A DNA stretch of 7,558 bases, taken from NCBI RefSeq assembly GCF_937912035.1, contig NZ_CALDPF010000063.1:1-7558 (forward strand), read 5' to 3'. Positions within the stretch are counted from its first letter, which is position 1. Each line of letters opens with the position of its first letter. The DNA comes from an uncultured Bacteroides sp. Its GTDB lineage: Bacteria; Bacteroidota; Bacteroidia; Bacteroidales; Bacteroidaceae. A program made the translations under genes and the position numbers. The notes beneath the pieces are model-generated. The model saw only the letters and a list, made by a program, of their open reading frames with translations. It made no database searches and was not told the origin of the DNA. Of this stretch, positions 4,007 through 7,558 are shown piece by piece.

Positions 4007-4020
4007 TGCAATGGATTGCA
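4007..4020. repeat. Short palindrome
   Basis: TGCAATGGATTGCA has 6-bp arms and a 2-bp centre, like a dimeric regulator site. It lies in the gene-free stretch 3970-4362, between the tRNA fragment and a terminator. Confidence 0.35.
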
Positions 4021-4054
4021 CCTTTTATATTTTAGTTGTTTTTTCAAGATATTC

Positions 4055-4082
4055 AAAGGCAACGTATGATTAGCCTTTTTTT
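4055..4082 (+). terminator. Plus-strand intrinsic terminator
   Basis: AAAGGC (4055-4060) pairs with GCCTTT (4073-4078), extended by AA/TT with a bulge, and the T-tract runs to 4082. It would stop transcription from the broken sigma gene before it enters the insertion element. Confidence 0.65.
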
Positions 4083-4099
4083 AATTTCTTGTTTTTTGC

Positions 4100-4118
4100 A
4101 AATTAGTGAATCTAATTT
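4100..4118. promoter_or_regulatory. Operator-like palindrome at a transcription start
   Basis: AAATTAGTGAATCTAATTT has 7-bp arms and a 5-bp centre. It begins about where the minus-strand promoter 4126-4154 would start transcription (about 4119), the usual place for a repressor site, or it forms a small 5' hairpin in the transcript. Confidence 0.45.
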
Positions 4119-4125
4119 ACACCAT

Positions 4126-4154
4126 ATTATAAAAGAATCATACTGCTTTGTCAA
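4126..4154 (-). promoter_or_regulatory. Perfect consensus promoter, leftward
   Basis: TTGACA (4149-4154), 17-bp spacer, TATAAT (4126-4131) on the minus strand: full sigma-A consensus. It points away from the transposase gene and toward the partial tRNA, 160 bp away. No ribosome site with a start codon follows, so any product would be an untranslated RNA or a read-out transcript. Confidence 0.75.
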
Positions 4155-4160
4155 GTGTAA

Positions 4161-4191
4161 AACAAAAACACTTTCAAAATGCTTGAAAGTG
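4161..4191 (-). terminator. Minus-strand terminator next to the consensus promoter
   Basis: CACTTTCAA (4169-4177) pairs with TTGAAAGTG (4183-4191) and on the minus strand is followed by TTTTTGTTTT. It ends leftward transcription a few bases before the promoter at 4126-4154. Confidence 0.65.
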
Positions 4192-4305
4192 CCTATTGGT
4201 GGGCTATCAGAGGTTCCGTAGTTTGACATTAAGTATATAAATTAATATAGTTCAAAGTCTTGAAATCAAGGCTTAAATTTTTGTCAAATATTTTCTCGTT
4301 TTTTG

Positions 4306-4334
4306 TTGCGTTTTGTTCTGTTATGTGATATACT
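4306..4334 (+). promoter_or_regulatory. Transposase promoter
   Basis: An extended -10 region, TGATATACT (TG at 4326-4327, TATACT 4329-4334), has a weak -35 box TTGCGT (4306-4311) at 17 bp. The leader is short, about 22 nt. Confidence 0.5.
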
Positions 4335-4362
4335 TCTTTTATCATAAAAAAGGAGACATGTT

Positions 4363-6096
4363 ATGTATTTAAAGAAAAGTACTAATAAAAAAACTGGTAG
4401 AACTTATCTTTCAATAGCTTCAGGTTATAGAGATAAAAAAACAGGCAAATCAAAAACCGTATTAATAAAATCGTTAGGTTATCTTGATGTTTTAGAAAAA
4501 GAATTTCATGACCCAATTTCTCATTTCACTGAAATTGTCAACCAAATGAATATTGAAGAAGAAAAAAACAAAGTACCATTAACCATAAAAATAAATCCAC
4601 AAGAAGAACTTAAAGAAAATGAATATAATCGAAAAAATTTTGGATATATTGCTCTTTCAAAAATTTATCATGAATTGGAAATTGATAAATTTTTAATAAA
4701 TAAATTTAAAGATAGAGATGTATCAGAATTTAAAATAAACAACATTATGAAATTGCTTGTGTTTGGAAGAGCATTATTCCCAGACTCCAAAAAATCCACA
4801 TATGACCATAAAGATATGTTTTTCGAAAATTTTAATTTTTCATTAAAAGAAGTATATAATGCTTTAACATATTTAGAACCATTAAAAGATATTCTTCAAT
4901 ATTATATTTATGACCATATTCAAGAACAATACAAACCAAGCAATGAAGCAGTATTTTATGATGTTACAAATTATTATTTTGAAATCGATGAAGCAGATGA
5001 AATTAGAGCCAAAGGTGTTTGTAAAGAACATAAACCAAATCCAATTGTTCAAATGGGATTGTTTATGGATAGTCTTGGATTACCAATGTGCTATAAGCTT
5101 TTTAGAGGAAATACAAATGATTGCTTAACATTAAAACCAATGGTTCAAGAACTTCAAAAACATTATGATATCGGAAAAGTTGTAGTTGTTGCAGATAAGG
5201 GATTAAACACTGGAAATAATATAGCTTATAATAAAGCAATTGGTAATGGATATGTAATGAGTCTTAGTATTAGAGGCGCTAATAACGAATTAAAAGAATA
5301 TGTATTGAAAGAAGATGGATATACATATAACAATGAAAAAACATATAAAAAGAAATCTAGATTATATCCAAGAGAAATAACCATAACAAAAAAAGATTCA
5401 AACGGAAAGACTATAAAGATAAAACAAAATGTTGATGAAAAACAAGTTATATTTTGGAGTGCAGATTACGCTAAACGTGCAAAGGCAGAACGCCAACCAG
5501 CAATCGAGAAAGCAAAAGATTTAATTGGAAATGTCCAAAAATATAATAAGAAAAATTGTGTTGGAGCCAGTAAGTATGTAAAACATTTAGTATTTGATGA
5601 AACAACAGGAGAAATAATTAAAGCCAAATCTAAATTATCTATAGACGAAGAAAAAATTGTTGAAGAAGAAAAATATGATGGCTATTATCTTATAGTAACA
5701 AGCGAAATGGACAAAACAGATGATGAAATAATAGATATTTATAGAGGCTTATGGCGAATTGAAGAAACATTTAAAGTAACAAAGAGTGAACTAAAATCCA
5801 GACCAGTATATGTATCAAGAAAAGATCACATTGAAGCACATTTTCTTACATGCTACATTGCTTTAGTACTTAGTAGAATATTACAACATAAACTTGATAA
5901 AAAATATTCAGTTGGAAAAATATTAGATAGCCTTAGTAATTGTAACTGTAGTAATTATCATGAAAATTATTATTTATTTGATTATTATGATACAGTTTTA
6001 AAAGATATAGGAAATATAATAAATGTTAATTTTTCCTTGAAAAATAGGACTTTACAAGATATTAAAAAAAATTTATCAAATTCTAAAAAAAGTTAG
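4363..6096 (+). CDS. IS1634-family DDE transposase (577 aa)
   Basis: This is the only long gene here and appears complete, of usual length for the family. It cuts and joins the ends of its own insertion sequence. The N-terminus (MYLKKSTNKKTGRTYLSIAS) is the typical small lead-in domain; a helical DNA-binding part follows to about residue 190. The RNase-H-like core shows D200 in VFYDVTNYYFE, D278 in VVVADKGLNT, and the C-terminal signature Y460-R-G-L-W-R-I-E467-E468-T-F-K with K474, so the third acid is E467 or E468. The roughly 190 residues between D278 and E467 hold the beta-strand insertion of the IS4 superfamily. AAGGAGA lies 7 nt before the ATG. There is no frameshift. Codon use is very AT-rich, stronger than in the right-hand flank. 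Confidence 0.92.
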   Translation: MYLKKSTNKKTGRTYLSIASGYRDKKTGKSKTVLIKSLGYLDVLEKEFHDPISHFTEIVNQMNIEEEKNKVPLTIKINPQEELKENEYNRKNFGYIALSKIYHELEIDKFLINKFKDRDVSEFKINNIMKLLVFGRALFPDSKKSTYDHKDMFFENFNFSLKEVYNALTYLEPLKDILQYYIYDHIQEQYKPSNEAVFYDVTNYYFEIDEADEIRAKGVCKEHKPNPIVQMGLFMDSLGLPMCYKLFRGNTNDCLTLKPMVQELQKHYDIGKVVVVADKGLNTGNNIAYNKAIGNGYVMSLSIRGANNELKEYVLKEDGYTYNNEKTYKKKSRLYPREITITKKDSNGKTIKIKQNVDEKQVIFWSADYAKRAKAERQPAIEKAKDLIGNVQKYNKKNCVGASKYVKHLVFDETTGEIIKAKSKLSIDEEKIVEEEKYDGYYLIVTSEMDKTDDEIIDIYRGLWRIEETFKVTKSELKSRPVYVSRKDHIEAHFLTCYIALVLSRILQHKLDKKYSVGKILDSLSNCNCSNYHENYYLFDYYDTVLKDIGNIINVNFSLKNRTLQDIKKNLSNSKKS

Positions 6097-6125
6097 TTTT
6101 TCCCAACAACTTTCGGAAACAATTC

Positions 6126-6165
6126 ACGCACTTAAATCAGTTGATACAACTGCATTTAAGTGCGT
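6126..6165. terminator. Long hairpin at the right side of the insertion sequence
   Basis: ACGCACTTAAAT (6126-6137) pairs with 6154-6165; inside it CAGTT pairs with AACTG around a 5-nt loop, with one bulged C. The 17-bp stem is followed on the plus strand by ATTTCCATTTTTTT. It may end transposase transcription or form part of the element end. It comes 30 nt after the transposase stop. Confidence 0.55.
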
Positions 6166-6173
6166 ATTTCCAT

Positions 6174-6548
6174 TTTTTTACTGTAAAATTTAGGATAAAA
6201 AATAATCGTTCAGTGAAAGGAATTGGGGTAAGATTTGAAATCAAGGATAGCGGGGGAATGCCGGTGGGAGTTTCTATAATACCCAATATTTTTGATTCAT
6301 TAGAAGAAACAGACATTTTTATTACGATTAAGTATGACTTTTCTTCACTTGCCCCAGGCAATTATCAAACGATATATGTATTTTTTCAAAATGATCAATA
6401 TGGTAACGGTTCCGATTTGGATTGTGTCTCAGGTATGGATATATATATTAGAGAACCTGAAGAAACAGAACTTAATTGGAGAACAATGTATTGGGGGAAT
6501 ATCATGTTTGATGCGCCAGAAATAATTGACATAGGGAATATAAGCTAG
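6174..6548 (+). pseudogene. C-terminal fragment, probable Wzt-like carbohydrate-binding domain
   Basis: About 124 codons remain of a larger gene, open from the IS side and ending at TAG 6546. There is no start codon with a ribosome site; the upstream frame runs into the hairpin beside the insertion sequence. The residues are beta-rich: VKFRIKNNRSVKGIGVRFEI, then KDSGGMPVGVSI, LAPGNYQTIYVFF and, at the end, YWGNIMFDAPEIIDI. This pattern resembles the Ig-like C-terminal domain of Wzt-type ATP-binding proteins that export O-antigen or other cell-wall polysaccharides, where the domain binds the glycan end. The match is from memory and moderate. A tiny frame (6582-6611, MKRKDNNKQ) after it may be the start of the next gene, cut by the IS21 fragment. 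Confidence 0.5.
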
Positions 6549-6604
6549 AATATAGTACAAAATGAATTTGAAAGATAGGTTATGAAACGAAAAGACAACA
6601 ATAA

Positions 6605-6789
6605 ACAGTAAGCCTGCAATGTATTCGTTAGACATCCTCAGAAAGAGGATACGTGAGTTCCGGGCATTCCTTGAAACGCTTCAGGAACTCATTAACAGTA
6701 GTTTTGCTGCAGTCGCCGCAACTTTCGGCGATCTCGCGTCCGCTGAGGTGATTCACGAAGTGAAGTCTCAGCACTCGTTTGTAATCCAT
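6605..6789 (-). pseudogene. istA: Truncated and frameshifted istA (IS21 transposase)
   Basis: The ATG at 6789 follows GGAGG at 7 nt spacing. The first 53 codons begin MDYKRVLRLHFVNHLSGREI and contain the helix-turn-helix that binds the element ends (about residues 13-40, through SKTTVNEFLKRF). A stop is reached at 6628 after LTYPLSEDV. The family sequence continues in another frame as NEYIAGLL (to about 6608), so a small deletion caused a frameshift, and the gene is then cut off altogether. The catalytic DDE domain (a full IstA is about 400-500 residues) is absent and no istB follows, so it cannot transpose by itself. It might still bind IS21 ends. Confidence 0.75.
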
Positions 6790-6799
6790 AATCGGACCT

Positions 6800-6847
6800 C
6801 CAGATATAATATTTCTCCTTTGAGGGAGATAAGTTAATTATATCTGG
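6800..6847 (-). promoter_or_regulatory. istA promoter inside an inverted repeat that abuts its ribosome site
   Basis: CCAGATATAAT and ATTATATCTGG (perfect 11-bp arms, 6837-6847 and 6800-6810) flank an inner TCTCC/GGAGA pair. The 5' arm contains the -10 box TATAAT (6837-6842), with a fair -35 box TTAACC at 18 bp. The 3' arm runs into the istA ribosome site (CTGGAGG). RNA started here lacks the 5' arm; RNA entering from outside carries both arms and would mask the ribosome site. Confidence 0.55.
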
Positions 6848-6877
6848 CAGTTTTCCGACCGGTTAATTTGTCTTTGG

Positions 6878-6923
6878 CTGACCGCCGATTATGTCACACA
6901 CTGACCGCCGAACATGGCACAGA
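6878..6923 (-). repeat. Two tandem 23-bp terminal repeats of the IS21-type element
   Basis: CTGACCGCCGA occurs at 6878 and 6901, each followed by a similar stretch (ATG-CACA), giving adjacent 23-bp units. IS21 elements carry several such transposase-binding repeats near each end. A shorter echo, TTTGGCTG, occurs at 6873 and 6931. Confidence 0.6.
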
Positions 6924-7400
6924 TGGCCGTTTTGGCTGGCAATCTGCAAAAACATCTTCTGTGATATAGGATAATCCATTTTGTTGCATATAATGACTGA
7001 GCATTAGCTCATTTTTATCGTTTTCAATCCTTTTACAAAATTCTATTGTTATACCTAAATCTTGTAATGACTTATCATTCAACTCTTTGATAGGTAATTT
7101 TGTATATTCTGAAAAAATATATTTCAATACTCCGTCACAATTTCCTACAGCCTCATCATTTACGCTGAATGAGTCACTTGGGATATCCAGAACATCATAC
7201 ATAGCATGACCGATTCCAATCTCATTCAATCCAAGCTCTGTACGAAGTTTCTCAAAAAAATAAGTTTCTATTTCGCCCAAGCTAAGTGAAACTTCCTCAG
7301 TATAAGTCTCTGAAATTGGTTTCCCATCCTTATAAGGTGTAATAAATTGAATCTGCTTTGGTGCTATGAAATTATCAGTGTTAAATCGGAAATAGAGCAT
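6894..7400 (-). CDS. Hypothetical protein with C-terminus replaced by IS21 end (168 aa)
   Basis: AGGAGG lies 6 nt before the ATG at 7400. The first 151 residues or so look natural: MLYFRFNTDNFIAPKQIQFI, a mixed alpha/beta composition and acidic patches. They are soluble, with no signal peptide. The last residues (about 152-168, ending PSVPCSAVSV) are read from the IS21 terminal repeats, so the original C-terminus is lost; how much is missing is unknown. The gene starts 20 nt after the stop of the upstream gene, suggesting one transcript. I do not recognise the family. A medium-sized acidic protein directly behind another gene would fit an immunity protein, but this is only an inference from position. 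Confidence 0.6.
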   Translation of the reverse strand: MLYFRFNTDNFIAPKQIQFITPYKDGKPISETYTEEVSLSLGEIETYFFEKLRTELGLNEIGIGHAMYDVLDIPSDSFSVNDEAVGNCDGVLKYIFSEYTKLPIKELNDKSLQDLGITIEFCKRIENDKNELMLSHYMQQNGLSYITEDVFADCQPKRPSVPCSAVSV

Positions 7401-7420
7401 CTTAAACCTCCTGACTAAAG

Positions 7421-7558
7421 TTAATATACATGGATAACATAAAAATGCACATTAACAGGACAACCACTTCTACCCAAGGATACTTTAGCATAACGAGATT
7501 CACTATAAGGCAGTGAAATCTCCGCCACAGCATTAAGAATGTCACACGGAAATTTGTA
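7421..7558 (-). CDS. C-terminal end of a gene running off the window
   Basis: The last 45 codons of a minus-strand gene are present, open to the window edge and ending in TAA at 7421. The end reads GRSGCPVNVHFYVIHVY. Alternating polar and hydrophobic residues suggest beta-strands of a compact C-terminal domain. The stop is 20 nt before the next gene, with that gene's ribosome site in the gap, so the two are probably co-transcribed. The product is not recognised from this short piece. It could be the C-terminal end of a larger secreted or enzymatic protein. Confidence 0.6.
   Translation of the reverse strand, partial: YKFPCDILNAVAEISLPYSESRYAKVSLGRSGCPVNVHFYVIHVY

Larger units (their letters stand above)
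4212..6120 (+). mobile_element. IS1634-type insertion sequence (ends approximate)
   Basis: It contains one intact DDE transposase gene. The best candidate ends are GGTTCCGTAGTTTGAC (4212-4227) and, reversed, GTTTCCGAAAGTTGTT (from 6120), which share TTCCG and several later bases but are imperfect. No matching target duplication is evident beside them. The left end may lie further out, because the region 4050-4211 with its outward promoter could belong to the element. The element has lower GC than the DNA to its right. Confidence 0.7.
6605..6940 (-). mobile_element. IS21-family element, left-end fragment
   Basis: This is the left end of an IS21-type element with terminal repeats (6878-6923), regulatory hairpin (6800-6847) and the start of istA. 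Everything after about istA codon 62 and all of istB are missing. The outer boundary is between about 6920 and 6940; IS21 ends begin with TG, and both TGTGCC and TGCCAG on the minus strand are candidates. Its GC content is visibly higher than that of neighbours. Confidence 0.65.

Noticed and set aside
4053..4229. Minus-strand frame of 58 codons beginning MSNYGTSDSP (also the plus-strand frame 4036-4221)
   Set aside because: Both run through a terminator, a consensus promoter and a palindrome and have no ribosome sites. Such frames probably recur only because the DNA itself is repeated.
6137..6361. Minus-strand frame opposite the Wzt-like fragment
   Set aside because: No ribosome site; it crosses the long hairpin, and the plus strand has the protein-like frame.
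6429..6837. Frames 6429-6635 (minus) and 6619-6837 (plus)
   Set aside because: The first begins with the out-of-frame istA residues and then reads the antisense of other DNA; the second is the antisense of istA.
1..7558. CRISPR arrays, rRNA genes, complete tRNA genes
   Set aside because: No regularly spaced repeats and no complete cloverleaf were seen. The only tRNA sequence is the 3' fragment at 3918-3964.

Overview
This is an AT-rich window from a low-GC Gram-positive bacterium (Bacillota). The evidence is strong AGGAGG-type ribosome sites, sigma-A promoters and intrinsic terminators, plus remnants of a Tn916-like integrative element, an IS1634-type transposase and an IS21-type fragment. 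I cannot name the species. No rRNA, CRISPR array or housekeeping operon is present. It reads as an accessory region assembled from small-gene cassettes and broken mobile DNA.

Positions 1-2600 are a small-protein region. A 51-residue membrane protein with its own promoter and terminator lies on the plus strand (95-404). Facing it are two tandem minus-strand operons. Operon A starts at a promoter at 2558-2586 and encodes proteins of 95, 85, 56 and 55 residues, ending at a 13-bp-stem terminator (1313-1343). Operon B starts just beyond, at 1265-1293, and encodes a two-helix membrane protein (68 aa), a one-helix membrane protein (47 aa) and a Cys-rich protein (60 aa), ending at 457-492. The two operons share a duplicated block of about 120 bp containing promoter, leader, hairpin and ribosome site, but their genes are unrelated. 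Several of these genes are under 60 codons and easily missed. This pair of operons under one duplicated control region is the best candidate for an undescribed system.

Positions 2600-3970 look like the decayed regulatory end of a Tn916-like element. They hold a 72-residue hypothetical gene, about 20 codons of an XRE-type repressor, and a 360-bp non-coding stretch with phased TTGTCG boxes and a long inverted repeat. A sigma-70-like gene follows, cut after codon 79. Its break is exactly the 3' end of a partial tRNA-Lys(CTT) on the opposite strand, a typical integrase attachment sequence found in an unexpected place.

Positions 3970-6170 hold a plus-strand terminator, a consensus minus-strand promoter followed by a palindrome, and an IS1634-type element with an intact 577-residue DDE transposase.

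Positions 6170-7558 are more debris: the C-terminal part of a probable polysaccharide-ABC-transporter (Wzt-like) domain, a truncated and frameshifted IS21-family istA with its terminal repeats, a gene whose C-terminus was replaced by the IS21 end, and the last 45 codons of another gene at the window edge. At least five junctions join unrelated sequences, so the region appears to be a recombination hot spot.
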